Assembly: GCF_014651955.1 (NCBI RefSeq)
Contig: NZ_BMXW01000008.1
Span: 43,589-107,588, forward strand
Direction of reading: 5' to 3'
DNA: 64,000 bases
From: Shewanella fodinae
GTDB lineage: Bacteria; Pseudomonadota; Gammaproteobacteria; Enterobacterales; Shewanellaceae
A program made the position numbers and the translations under genes. The first letter of the stretch is position 1. Each line of letters starts with the position of its first letter. The notes beneath the pieces were generated by a model. It worked only from the letters and a program-made list of their open reading frames with translations. It was not told the DNA's origin and ran no database searches. Below are positions 54,884 to 62,758 of this stretch, in pieces.

Positions 54884-56542
54884 GTGTTTTGTATTCAGTG
54901 TGAGCAGACTATCAGAACCCCAGCAGGCAACGGCTGCAGTTATTCTCAGGGCATGTGTGGCAAGCTGGCCTCAACTTCAGATTTACAAGATTTATTGATC
55001 TATATGCTGCAAGGCGTTTCCCTTTATGCCGCGCGTTTAAGGCCATTTGGCATTATCGATACGGAAGTGGATACCTTTGTACCGAAAGCCTTTTTCTCCA
55101 CGTTGACCAATGTAAATTTTGATGATGAACGTATTGTGGAATATGCGCGCACCGCAGCGGCATTGCGTGAGCGTTTACAAACGCAATATCAATCACTCTG
55201 TAGCGAAAGCGGCATCGCGGTAGAGACCTTTCCTGCGGCTGCCACGCTATTGTTGGCAACAACCAAACCCGAGTTACTGGCACAAGCCAAGCAGGCGCTG
55301 CCTAATCGTGGTGAGGTAAATGAAGATATTTTAGGGTTGCGTTTGCTATGCCTGTACGGCCTTAAAGGCGCTGCAGCGTATATGGAACATGCGCGTGTGC
55401 TGGGACAAACCAGTAGCGACGTTGCTGGAAAATTCCACGAAATCATGGGTTTTTTAGCAACCGATAGTGAAGATGCCGACAAGTTATTCAGCACTGCCAT
55501 GGACATTGGTCAGCTTAACTATCAAGTGATGGCCATGCTGGATAGCGGCGAAACTGCCGCATTTGGTCATCCAGAGCCGACTCAGGTGAATACCAAACCT
55601 GTGAAAGGTAAAGCAATACTGGTTTCTGGGCACGATATGAAAGACTTGGAACTTATTCTGCAACAGACCCAGGATAAAGGCATCAATGTTTATACTCATG
55701 GTGAGATGCTGCCTGCATTGGCATATCCGCAGTTAAAGAAATATCCGCACCTCGTCGGTAATTATGGCAGCGCCTGGCAAAACCAGCAGCAAGAGTTTGC
55801 TAACTTCCCTGGCGCTGTTGTGATGACCTCTAATTGCATCATTAATCCAAATGTTGGTCATTATGCTGACCGTATCTTCACTCGCAGTATTGTTGGCTGG
55901 CCTGGCGTGTGTCATCTGGAAGGTGATGATTTCGGCCCAGTTATTGATAAGGCGTTGGCGCTGGAAGGCTTTAAATATGATGAAATCCCCCACCTGATCA
56001 CCATAGGCTTCGCCCGTAACGCTTTGATGAATGCCGCACCTGCCGTGGTGGAAAACGTGAAAAATGGCAGTATTCGTCATTTCTTCTTGGTGGGAGGCTG
56101 TGACGGTGACAAGGCTGAACGCAGTTACTTTACCGACTTTGCCAAGGCGGCCCCGAAAGATAGCGTGATCCTCACTTTAGGCTGCGGTAAGTATAAGTTT
56201 AACAAGCTGGAGTTTGGTGATATCAATGGTATCCCACGGCTGTTAGATATCGGTCAGTGTAACGATGCCTATTCGGCTATTCAACTGGCGCTAGCATTGT
56301 CTGAAGTATTTGAGTGCAGCGTGAATGAATTGCCGTTGAGTCTGGTGTTATCTTGGTTTGAGCAAAAAGCTATTGTCATTCTGCTGACGCTGCTCTCCTT
56401 AGGCGTAAAAAATATTCGGACTGGGCCAACGCCTCCGGCATTTTTAACACCGAATCTGCTGAACATCCTCGAAGAGAAATTTGGTCTGCGTAATGTCAGT
56501 ACCGTCGCGGAAGACCTCGACTGTATTCTGGGCGCTGCCTGA
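54884..56542 (+). CDS. hcp: Hydroxylamine reductase / hybrid cluster protein
   Basis: Hcp carries a hybrid Fe-S-O cluster and acts in nitrosative stress as an NO/hydroxylamine reductase. The 552-residue protein has the N-terminal class II cysteine set C3, C6, C18, C25 (FCIQCEQT to SYSQGMCGK). Later motifs [34 protein letters not shown] and [10 protein letters not shown] carry hybrid-cluster ligands. I chose the GTG at 54884, which has AAGGAG upstream and exactly restores the family N-terminus. Confidence 0.96.
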   Translation: MFCIQCEQTIRTPAGNGCSYSQGMCGKLASTSDLQDLLIYMLQGVSLYAARLRPFGIIDTEVDTFVPKAFFSTLTNVNFDDERIVEYARTAAALRERLQTQYQSLCSESGIAVETFPAAATLLLATTKPELLAQAKQALPNRGEVNEDILGLRLLCLYGLKGAAAYMEHARVLGQTSSDVAGKFHEIMGFLATDSEDADKLFSTAMDIGQLNYQVMAMLDSGETAAFGHPEPTQVNTKPVKGKAILVSGHDMKDLELILQQTQDKGINVYTHGEMLPALAYPQLKKYPHLVGNYGSAWQNQQQEFANFPGAVVMTSNCIINPNVGHYADRIFTRSIVGWPGVCHLEGDDFGPVIDKALALEGFKYDEIPHLITIGFARNALMNAAPAVVENVKNGSIRHFFLVGGCDGDKAERSYFTDFAKAAPKDSVILTLGCGKYKFNKLEFGDINGIPRLLDIGQCNDAYSAIQLALALSEVFECSVNELPLSLVLSWFEQKAIVILLTLLSLGVKNIRTGPTPPAFLTPNLLNILEEKFGLRNVSTVAEDLDCILGAA

Positions 56543-56551
56543 TTGAAGTAT

Positions 56552-56581
56552 GGGCGTGGCAATGAGCTGCGCCCGTTTTTT
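56552..56581 (+). terminator. Intrinsic terminator between hcp and hcr
   Basis: GGGCGTGGC (56552-56560) pairs with GCTGCGCCC (56566-56574), including two G-U pairs, and is followed by TTTTTT. It sits just before the hcr ribosome-binding site, so hcr expression would need read-through. Confidence 0.75.
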
Positions 56582-56595
56582 AGAGGAGGAGTCAG

Positions 56596-57681
56596 ATGAC
56601 TATTTCTGCACAGGCGCTTAATGCTGCAACTGCGCATTTTATGGCTAAAGACTGGCAGGCAGAGCCGCTCCGGTTAATTTGTACTGCACGTTGGATGGAA
56701 ACCCCAGACGTTGTGAGCTTCCGTTTCCGGGCAGCAGAACCGCTGAAGTTTCGCTTCAAACCCGGACAATTTATCACTTTCCAATTGGAGATTGGGGGTG
56801 AGATATTGCATCGTTCATACACGATATCGTCATCACCTTCGCGGCCGCATTCATTAATGGTGACTATTAAACGGGTTAGCGGCGGTAAGGTTTCTAACTA
56901 CTTGCTGGATAACTTACAACCCGGCCACAGCCTGCTCGCTATGGGGCCCTTTGGTGAGTTCAATCTGATAGATATTCCGGCAGCGCGCTATCTGTTTCTC
57001 AGCGCGGGTTGTGGCATCACACCTATGTATTCCATGAGCCGTTATCTCACTGATACGCTTGGGCCAGAGGCCGATATCTGCTTTATTCACAGTGCAAAAA
57101 CGCAGCAAGATGTGATCTACCGCGACAGTTTACAGGCAATGGCCAACCATCATGACGGTTTCGCACTCGGTTTATTACTGCAACATGAGGCACCTTCCAG
57201 ATTATTGGCAGATGCTCGCTGCTACCAGGGCTATCTAGATGAATCTGTACTGCGCCAATTAGCACCGGATTTTTATGAACGTACAGTCTATGTCTGTGGC
57301 CCTGAACGTTTTATGGTTGCTTGCAAAAAACTATTTGAGTCGCTTGGGTTTGATATGGACCACTACCATCAGGAAAGTTTCGGTATGGTGATGCCGATGC
57401 ATCCCAACAATACCGCCACCAATGCCTTCTACTCTCTGCGTGTGGCAGAGCAGTCAACACAGTTGCGGGCGGAGCAAACGTTGCTGGAAGGGATCGAGGC
57501 GATGAAGCTTCCTATCATTGCGGCTTGTCGCAGCGGCGTATGCGGTGCTTGCAAATGTCGAGTAGCGGAAGGCGAGGTGACTTCCAGCAGCCAACAGACG
57601 CTGACGGCGGAAGAAATTGCTGCCGGGATGGTGCTAGCTTGCTCTAGCCGACCGCTATCTGATGTTAAATTAGTCTTGTGA
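56596..57681 (+). CDS. hcr: NADH oxidoreductase Hcr (Hcp reductase)
   Basis: Transfers electrons from NADH to Hcp through FAD and a 2Fe-2S centre. The 361-residue protein has the FAD motif RSYTISSSPSR, NAD-binding GCGITPMYS and VCGPERFM, and a C-terminal plant-type ferredoxin domain with CRSGVCGACKC followed by VLACSSRP. RBS GGAGGAG lies about 7 bases upstream. Cotranscribed with hcp by read-through of the terminator. Confidence 0.94.
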   Translation: MTISAQALNAATAHFMAKDWQAEPLRLICTARWMETPDVVSFRFRAAEPLKFRFKPGQFITFQLEIGGEILHRSYTISSSPSRPHSLMVTIKRVSGGKVSNYLLDNLQPGHSLLAMGPFGEFNLIDIPAARYLFLSAGCGITPMYSMSRYLTDTLGPEADICFIHSAKTQQDVIYRDSLQAMANHHDGFALGLLLQHEAPSRLLADARCYQGYLDESVLRQLAPDFYERTVYVCGPERFMVACKKLFESLGFDMDHYHQESFGMVMPMHPNNTATNAFYSLRVAEQSTQLRAEQTLLEGIEAMKLPIIAACRSGVCGACKCRVAEGEVTSSSQQTLTAEEIAAGMVLACSSRPLSDVKLVL

Positions 57682-57798
57682 ACCACCGACAAGTACAAGA
57701 TTTGACACGGGAGCATTGCACAATCTGAGATCACAAAGTATGGTTAAGTTACGGGCTACTGCTGGCCCTCTCTTCACAGATGTTAGCTGGAGAAAACG

Positions 57799-58134
57799 AT
57801 GACCGGATCCCCCTCGCAATTGATACTCGCTGAAGATCGCAGCCTCGGACATCTACTATACGGACTGATGTGCGCGTTCCCGCTGTTTCTGTTGCCTGTA
57901 GTATTGAGTTTGCTGATTAATTTCAGTCAACGACATATTGCGTCAACATCATTGCTAGGGAGTCACTTGCGCTGGCAGCGCCATAGTATTTTCGGGCTGT
58001 TGTCTCTGATGGTGTTGGGTTATTGGAGCAATGCGTTGTGGTTAAGCCTGAGCTTTTTTGCGTTAGGTGTTATCTGGTTCAGCTACCGGATCTTTAAAGG
58101 ATGGCTGAACCTGACGGACGGTGTGTCCATGTGA
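57799..58134 (+). CDS. Small membrane protein, family not recognised
   Basis: A 111-residue protein with three hydrophobic segments (about residues 18-44, 61-80 and 82-96). The spacing resembles the small DUF4870-like group, but no diagnostic motif is seen. Function unknown. It is preceded by GGAGAAA and followed by a terminator shared with pheA. Confidence 0.6.
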   Translation: MTGSPSQLILAEDRSLGHLLYGLMCAFPLFLLPVVLSLLINFSQRHIASTSLLGSHLRWQRHSIFGLLSLMVLGYWSNALWLSLSFFALGVIWFSYRIFKGWLNLTDGVSM

Positions 58135-58171
58135 ACCTATCAACTAAATTTTACGCGTATATTATAAAGTG

Positions 58172-58195
58172 AAGCCCTGATTTTCAGGGCTTTAT
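58172..58195. terminator. Terminator shared by converging genes
   Basis: AAGCCCTGA (58172-58180) and TCAGGGCTT (58184-58192) form a perfect stem with a 3-base loop. Ends the small membrane-protein gene (+) and pheA (-), though the U-run is short. Confidence 0.75.
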
Positions 58196-58210
58196 TGTGT
58201 CGACATCAGG

Positions 58211-60154
58211 CTAACTGCAACGCTGTTGATAGAGTTGGGTTAATAACAGTCTTTGTGCTGCCAGATCTGTTACGGGCAGCACTATGCCATCGGTTTGTAA
58301 GTGGTTGGCTGCACAAGCGAGTTGTGCTCGCTGCTGCGGTTTGATGTAGCAGAGATTAACCAATATCGGCAGATGACTGTGCGCTTTTATGTTGACCAAC
58401 GAGGCAAGATCGAGTGTTAACTCCTCGGGATTACTAAAGCTACGAATTCCCGCTTCACACAGCACTAATTGCTGATTTCCGCAAGAAAGTAGTAGGTCTG
58501 CGGCTGTCAGCCAGTCTTGCTCACTCGCCATGGTATTGCGCTCAAGAATCACCGGTATATGCAACGCTCCCATCTGGCTTAGCAGCGCTTTATTGAACAT
58601 CTGTTTACCCGTGAGCAACAACATATCGGCATGGGGTTGTAATACTGCTAAATCTGCTGGTTGTAATACACTGAGAATACATTGCAACCCGGCATGATTA
58701 AGTTGCTGTTTGAGTTGCACTAATGCATCTGGAGTTACTTGCTCAAGACGATTAATAAGGACGGCCTGGAACCCAGCTTCGCGCAGGGCCAGCGCTTGTT
58801 GTCCCACACTTGGCAACAAATCCTCCGCGTTGATGGCGGTCATGGCGGTCAAACTGCCATTGCCCAAATGCAGTTCACCACTGAGCACTTCTGTCACGTT
58901 GGTTTTGAATTCACGGGAGTAACGGGCACTGTCACATTCGGTGACTGCTTCTTGTTCTTGCCTGGAACTGTTGGGCTCTATCATCAACTGGCTGTTTTCC
59001 AGTCGGGTAGGTTTTACATTTTCTGAAGCGTAACATCCTAATACCTTAATGAAACGGGTAATGCGCTCCAACTCATGTAATGCTTGTTGCACATCGGTAT
59101 GACTGATATTGCCGTCAATATCAAGATAAAACATTTCCTCCCATGGCGTGCCGGGAATAGGCCGAGACTCCAGCTTGCTCATATTGAGATTGTGTGCTTT
59201 TAATACTAAAAGGGCTTCTACCAGCGCTCCTGGCTTTTGCGCCGTGGCCATGATCAATGTCGTTTTGGCAGGAAGTTGTTCTGGCACAACCACGGTTTTA
59301 CGTGCCACGACGATGAAACGACTCTGGTTGACTTTCTGGTTTGCCAAATGTCGCTCTAACGGCTCCAACTGGTACAACGCGCCACCTTCAGCACTGCCAA
59401 TGGCGGCCATCGTATGATCACCTTGGCTGACCAACTCCATCGCTTCGGCGCTGCTAGCACAATAGTGCAGCTTTATTTGAGGATGATGAGCCAGATAGCG
59501 ACTGCACTGGCTTATGGGTTGTGGATGGGCATAAATGGCGGAGATTTGTTCACTGGTGGTTCCAGGCTTTGCCAGCAGACAGTGGCTAACGTCGATAGTT
59601 GTTTCGCCAACAATCGACAGATTAGTGTGCTGCAGCAGATCGTATACTTCATTGATCGAGCCTGATGAGGTGTTTTCAATCGGTAGAAAACCATAATCGG
59701 CATGACCGGACTCTACCGCTTGGGCGATTTCGTCGAAGCTGTGACAGCCCATATCCTGCATCTCCATCTCTCGTCGCTCACAATAGCGGTGAGCTGCCAG
59801 AAAGGAGTATGAACCGCGCGCCCCTAAATACGCGATGGTGTAGCTTGGCTTGCGGCCGTCCTGATCTGCACGTAATTGCAGGTAGGCTTGCTGGTTCAGC
59901 ACTGAGTCTTCAATGATGGTCTGATACAGGCTGAGCACATAATGCGCATCCAATCCTTGCTCACGTCCCAGCTTAACTAATCGAGACAGTAGCTCTTTTT
60001 CGCGTTGCGTATCGCGGATTGGGCGAACATCGACTTCTTTACTGCGAGCCACTTCTAAGCTGAGTTGACGCCGTTTCGACAGCAGTTCCAGCAGCGATTT
60101 GTCTACGCTGGTGATTTGTTCGCGGATGTGGTTAAGTTGCGGCGTTTTTTTCAT
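58211..60154 (-). CDS. pheA: Chorismate mutase/prephenate dehydratase with pseudo-DAHP-synthase tail
   Basis: Makes phenylpyruvate from chorismate for phenylalanine. In order the domains are AroQ chorismate mutase (about 1-90), prephenate dehydratase (about 104-285, with SRF at 278-280), ACT domain (about 297-375, with GALV 309-312 and ESRP 329-332 at the E. coli positions), linker (376-424) and a 220-residue extension. The extension aligns with type I-beta DAHP synthase (ADMLLLTGKQMFNKALL, CGNQQLVLCEAGIRSF, LTLDLASL, HLPILV) but lacks its catalytic residues. E. coli PheA ends at 386; this one has 647. Preceded by the pheL attenuator. Confidence 0.93.
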   Translation of the reverse strand: MKKTPQLNHIREQITSVDKSLLELLSKRRQLSLEVARSKEVDVRPIRDTQREKELLSRLVKLGREQGLDAHYVLSLYQTIIEDSVLNQQAYLQLRADQDGRKPSYTIAYLGARGSYSFLAAHRYCERREMEMQDMGCHSFDEIAQAVESGHADYGFLPIENTSSGSINEVYDLLQHTNLSIVGETTIDVSHCLLAKPGTTSEQISAIYAHPQPISQCSRYLAHHPQIKLHYCASSAEAMELVSQGDHTMAAIGSAEGGALYQLEPLERHLANQKVNQSRFIVVARKTVVVPEQLPAKTTLIMATAQKPGALVEALLVLKAHNLNMSKLESRPIPGTPWEEMFYLDIDGNISHTDVQQALHELERITRFIKVLGCYASENVKPTRLENSQLMIEPNSSRQEQEAVTECDSARYSREFKTNVTEVLSGELHLGNGSLTAMTAINAEDLLPSVGQQALALREAGFQAVLINRLEQVTPDALVQLKQQLNHAGLQCILSVLQPADLAVLQPHADMLLLTGKQMFNKALLSQMGALHIPVILERNTMASEQDWLTAADLLLSCGNQQLVLCEAGIRSFSNPEELTLDLASLVNIKAHSHLPILVNLCYIKPQQRAQLACAANHLQTDGIVLPVTDLAAQRLLLTQLYQQRCS

Positions 60155-60190
60155 TCCAACCTCTGTACTTGGTCGTCACGGCTAAAGACG

Positions 60191-60215
60191 AAAAAGCCTC
60201 CCGCTTGGGAGGCTT
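60191..60215 (-). terminator. Attenuator terminator of pheA
   Basis: On the minus strand AAGCCTCCC pairs with GGGAGGCTT (60194-60202 with 60207-60215), loop AAGC, followed by a T run (complement of 60191-60195). It lies between pheL and pheA. Confidence 0.9.
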
Positions 60216-60242
60216 GGTGTTTTTCACTGTCATCGTTACACG

Positions 60243-60308
60243 CTAACACCGCCTCCGGATCTGAGGTGTAAAAAAGAAAGTGAAAAAGAATACTTTTATT
60301 GTGTGCAT
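60243..60308 (-). CDS. pheL: Phenylalanine leader peptide
   Basis: A 21-residue peptide reading MHTIKVFFFTFFFTPQ followed by IRRRC. Six of the ten residues from Val 6 on are Phe in two FFF runs, the same control-codon logic as E. coli PheL. Stalled ribosomes at the Phe codons would favour an antiterminator over the hairpin at 60191-60215. A perfect -35 TTGACA (complement of 60339-60344) lies upstream, but the -10 is weak and no clear SD precedes the ATG. Confidence 0.9.
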   Translation of the reverse strand: MHTIKVFFFTFFFTPQIRRRC

Positions 60309-60373
60309 AGGCTTAAAACTAAAGTGAAGGACGTACCCTGTCAACGAAAAAATCTGCACATTGTTTCAAATAT

Positions 60374-60399
60374 AAAAAAGCGCCCCCTAAGGGGCGCTT
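60374..60399 (-). terminator. Terminator after raiA
   Basis: On the minus strand AAGCGCCCC pairs with GGGGCGCTT (60378-60386 with 60391-60399), followed by a T run (complement of 60374-60379). Confidence 0.92.
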
Positions 60400-60414
60400 G
60401 AACGCTGACTCACG

Positions 60415-60750
60415 TTAGGCCGCGTATTCAGTGGCATACTCTTCTGCCGGTTCCCCATTTAACAGGGTGCGTTTGGCGGGTTTGTGTGTCAGTCGATTCA
60501 GTTGCTTTTCCAGTTTCTGCCCCATAGCGTTGATGGCCGCATAGAGATTTTGGTGCTTGGCCTGGGCAAATAACTGGCCGTTCCCCAATTTGATAGAGGT
60601 TTCGATTTTAAACAATGGCCCTTCGGTAAGGATGATGACATGGGGGTTAATTAACTGCACATCGTAACGATCAAGCTTTTCAAGCCGACTTTCGATACGG
60701 TTGCGGATAGCATCGGTGACATTAAATTCTTTGCTGGTAATTTTAAGCAT
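60415..60750 (-). CDS. raiA: Ribosome-associated inhibitor RaiA (short HPF family)
   Basis: A 111-residue ribosome hibernation protein that binds the 30S decoding region in stationary phase. It opens MLKITSKEFNVTDAIRNRIESRLEKLDRYD and has the family KIETSIKLGNGQLFAQAKHQNLYAAINAM segment, and a basic then acidic C-terminal tail. The position next to pheL-pheA matches E. coli raiA. Start ATG 60750 has GAGGG about 9 bases upstream. A CRP-type site lies upstream. Confidence 0.95.
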   Translation of the reverse strand: MLKITSKEFNVTDAIRNRIESRLEKLDRYDVQLINPHVIILTEGPLFKIETSIKLGNGQLFAQAKHQNLYAAINAMGQKLEKQLNRLTHKPAKRTLLNGEPAEEYATEYAA

Positions 60751-61094
60751 ATTGTCTAACCCTCTTTCATTTCCGTGGTTTCAGATTACCAATTGTGCCA
60801 AGTTGAAATGTGATCTTGATCAACAATTTTCTTGGCAAAAATAGCCTAGCTGTAGAAGTTTGATCCCTTATACAAGATCTACATCTGATGCACTAAAAAG
60901 CTTGAATCCTAGGGTGTAACTGGGCATATTTGACTGAATAGCTCCCGCTACTACTGCTTTTACTTCCTGCCGTTATTGTTCAACATCACATCAATTTGTC
61001 AGTCCCTGTCTGCTTTAGTTAAGCTTAGGTGAATATTTTATGGTTAGCATTAAAGCTAAACATAAAACTTATTGGATAGATTTTAAGGATGAAT
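60751..61094. other. Divergent region between raiA and cytochrome b561 gene
   Basis: A 344-base gap with no gene. On the minus strand it holds the raiA RBS, a -10-like TAATCT (60783-60788) and a CRP-type site (60806-60827). On the plus side no promoter for the cytochrome gene is convincing. Confidence 0.45.
60806..60827 (-). promoter_or_regulatory. CRP-type site upstream of raiA
   Basis: AAATGTGATCT (60806-60816), one base, then GATCA (60818-60822) matches the CRP consensus at 17 of 22 positions. It is centred about 41 bases before the start site predicted from the -10 at 60783-60788, the class II spacing. cAMP-CRP activation of raiA is inference. Confidence 0.55.
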
Positions 61095-61754
61095 ATGGCG
61101 CAACAAGTACGGGTGTGGGATCTGCCTGTGAGGGTGTTTCATTGGCTAACTGTGCTGTTATTTGGGTTGCTATGGTGGACCGCTGAACAAGGCGAGATGC
61201 AATGGCATCAGCTATGCGCCTATCTGCTGCTGATAAATTTGTCGGTCAGGATTGTTTGGGGATTCATCGGTAGTCTGCCTGCGCGTTTCAGCCATTTTGT
61301 TGTGTCACCGCAAACAGTTGTTAAGTACTGGCGACAGCAATATCGTCAACACCATGCAGGTCACAATCCGCTGGGAGGCTATATGGTGTTGGCGCTTATG
61401 TGTTTGTTGGTATTACAGCTTGGCAGTGGCATGTTTGCGACAGATGATATCTTTATTGAAGGGCCGTTGTATTCGTTGGTCAGTGATGAAGTTGCCCATG
61501 GTTTTACTTGGTTGCACAAGCGTAACTTTGACCTGCTCTTGATATTGATTGCGGTCCATATCAGTGCGGTATTGGTGCATGAATTTCACGGCAACCGATT
61601 GGTTTGTGCTTTGATCAGTGGTAATAAAACGCTGCCTGATGGTGTGATGATCGCAGAACAACCTGGTCTTGGCTGGCGTTGGTGGTTGCTGCTATTACTG
61701 ATAGCGGCTTCTATTACTTACTGGTTGATCCTACCGTTGCTAGCCTCTTGGTGA
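61095..61754 (+). CDS. Cytochrome b561-type dihaem membrane protein
   Basis: A 219-residue protein opening MAQQVRVWDLPVRVFHWLTV, with four transmembrane helices and histidines in the first and last (FHW, LLILIAVHISAVLVHEFHG) that would ligate b-type haems. It is the family of Ni/Fe-hydrogenase-like or tetraheme-linked cytochrome b561, and likely passes electrons between quinone and a c-type cytochrome. The ATG at 61095 has AAGG six bases upstream; ATG 61089 is too close to it. A c-prime cytochrome gene converges next door. Confidence 0.88.
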   Translation: MAQQVRVWDLPVRVFHWLTVLLFGLLWWTAEQGEMQWHQLCAYLLLINLSVRIVWGFIGSLPARFSHFVVSPQTVVKYWRQQYRQHHAGHNPLGGYMVLALMCLLVLQLGSGMFATDDIFIEGPLYSLVSDEVAHGFTWLHKRNFDLLLILIAVHISAVLVHEFHGNRLVCALISGNKTLPDGVMIAEQPGLGWRWWLLLLLIAASITYWLILPLLASW

Positions 61755-61816
61755 CCTATCCCCCTAAAACAGCAGCATCGAGAGTCGGACACTGCTGTTC
61801 ATATCGATGGATATTA

Positions 61817-62269
61817 TCAGTCCTTTTTATAAACATCGTGGCAGGCTTTGCAGCTTTTGGCAGTCAGGGCAAACGCCTGTTTTACCTGAGATTCATCACC
61901 ACTCTTCGCAGCGCTAAGAAGTTTTAGTGTGTTTTGCTGCATATCACTGAGTTTACTTTCAAAATCAGCTTTATTTTTCCACAGAGTGGCACGTGCTTCC
62001 GTATGGCCAGTCTCTGTACCGTCGATAAAACCTTCTAGGGGTAACTTAGCCAGCACGGCGATGTTTTCCGCACGGTAAACTACGGCGGTTTTATCAAAAG
62101 GCTTTTTCCCCTTAACCATGGCGCCGATATCAGCAAAATTGTGGCCTAGGACTTCAAATACGGCTTGGCGATAATGAATCGCATCTTCAGGTTTTTTAAA
62201 TTCACCAGCCTGTGCGGTAGCCAAAACTGAACTCGCTATTGTTGCCAGCACTAACATTTTGAATCGCAT
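61817..62269 (-). CDS. Cytochrome c-prime (c556)-like protein
   Basis: A 150-residue periplasmic protein with a signal peptide ending ATAQAG and one haem motif CKACH near the C-terminus, the hallmark of the class II cytochromes c-prime and c556. The mature part is a predicted four-helix bundle. A role in NO binding or electron transfer is typical; no substrate is indicated. Start ATG 62269 has AGGAAGGA upstream. Confidence 0.93.
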   Translation of the reverse strand: MRFKMLVLATIASSVLATAQAGEFKKPEDAIHYRQAVFEVLGHNFADIGAMVKGKKPFDKTAVVYRAENIAVLAKLPLEGFIDGTETGHTEARATLWKNKADFESKLSDMQQNTLKLLSAAKSGDESQVKQAFALTAKSCKACHDVYKKD

Positions 62270-62393
62270 CTAATCCTTCCTATTAACTATGTGATTTGTG
62301 TCACGTATGTAAACAGAGGAAACCTTAAGGCGTCAACTGTTACTGATGCTTGAAAGCGATGGCTGGGCGCTTTTTTTTGGTATCACCACAAGA

Positions 62394-62427
62394 TATACTG
62401 TCTTCACGTAGCATTACATGAAGACAG
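62394..62427 (+). promoter_or_regulatory. trpR -10 and 5' hairpin
   Basis: TATACT (62394-62399) is a likely -10. It overlaps CTGTCTTCA (62398-62406), which pairs perfectly with TGAAGACAG (62419-62427) across 12 bases. The dyad ends 8 bases before the trpR ATG. It does not resemble the TrpR operator. Confidence 0.5.
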
Positions 62428-62435
62428 CGTAATTT

Positions 62436-62705
62436 ATGCGACCACTTTGGCATGATGTGCAACGATTGGTACTGCAAAATCCTCAGCAATTGGACTGCCT
62501 ATTTGAACTGTTATTAACCGAGGATGAGCGTCAGGCAATTGCCGGGCGGTTAAAAGTGTTTCAATTATTACTGGCGGGTACGATGAGCCAACGGCAGATT
62601 GCCGCAGAATATGGCGTGAGTATCGCCACTATTACACGTTGTTCTAATTATCTGAAAAATATGCCGGAAGAGCTGCGTCAGCAGATAAGGCAATTGATAT
62701 TATGA
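62436..62705 (+). CDS. trpR: Trp operon repressor
   Basis: Tryptophan-dependent repressor of trp and aro genes. The 89-residue protein has the all-helical TrpR fold and the HTH QRQIAAEYGVSIATITRCSNYLK. The ATG has no clear SD. It is flanked by the 5' dyad and by a strong terminator that overlaps its 3' end. Confidence 0.95.
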   Translation: MRPLWHDVQRLVLQNPQQLDCLFELLLTEDERQAIAGRLKVFQLLLAGTMSQRQIAAEYGVSIATITRCSNYLKNMPEELRQQIRQLIL

Positions 62706-62708
62706 AGG

Positions 62709-62746
62709 CAAAACAACAAGAGCCCATTAGGGCTCTTGTTGTTTTG
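62709..62746. terminator. Bidirectional terminator between trpR and slyD
   Basis: A perfect 17-bp stem, CAAAACAACAAGAGCCC (62709-62725) with its complement (62730-62746), loop ATTA. A- and T-rich flanks suit both converging genes. Confidence 0.9.
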
Positions 62747-62758
62747 GCAGTTAGCGGT

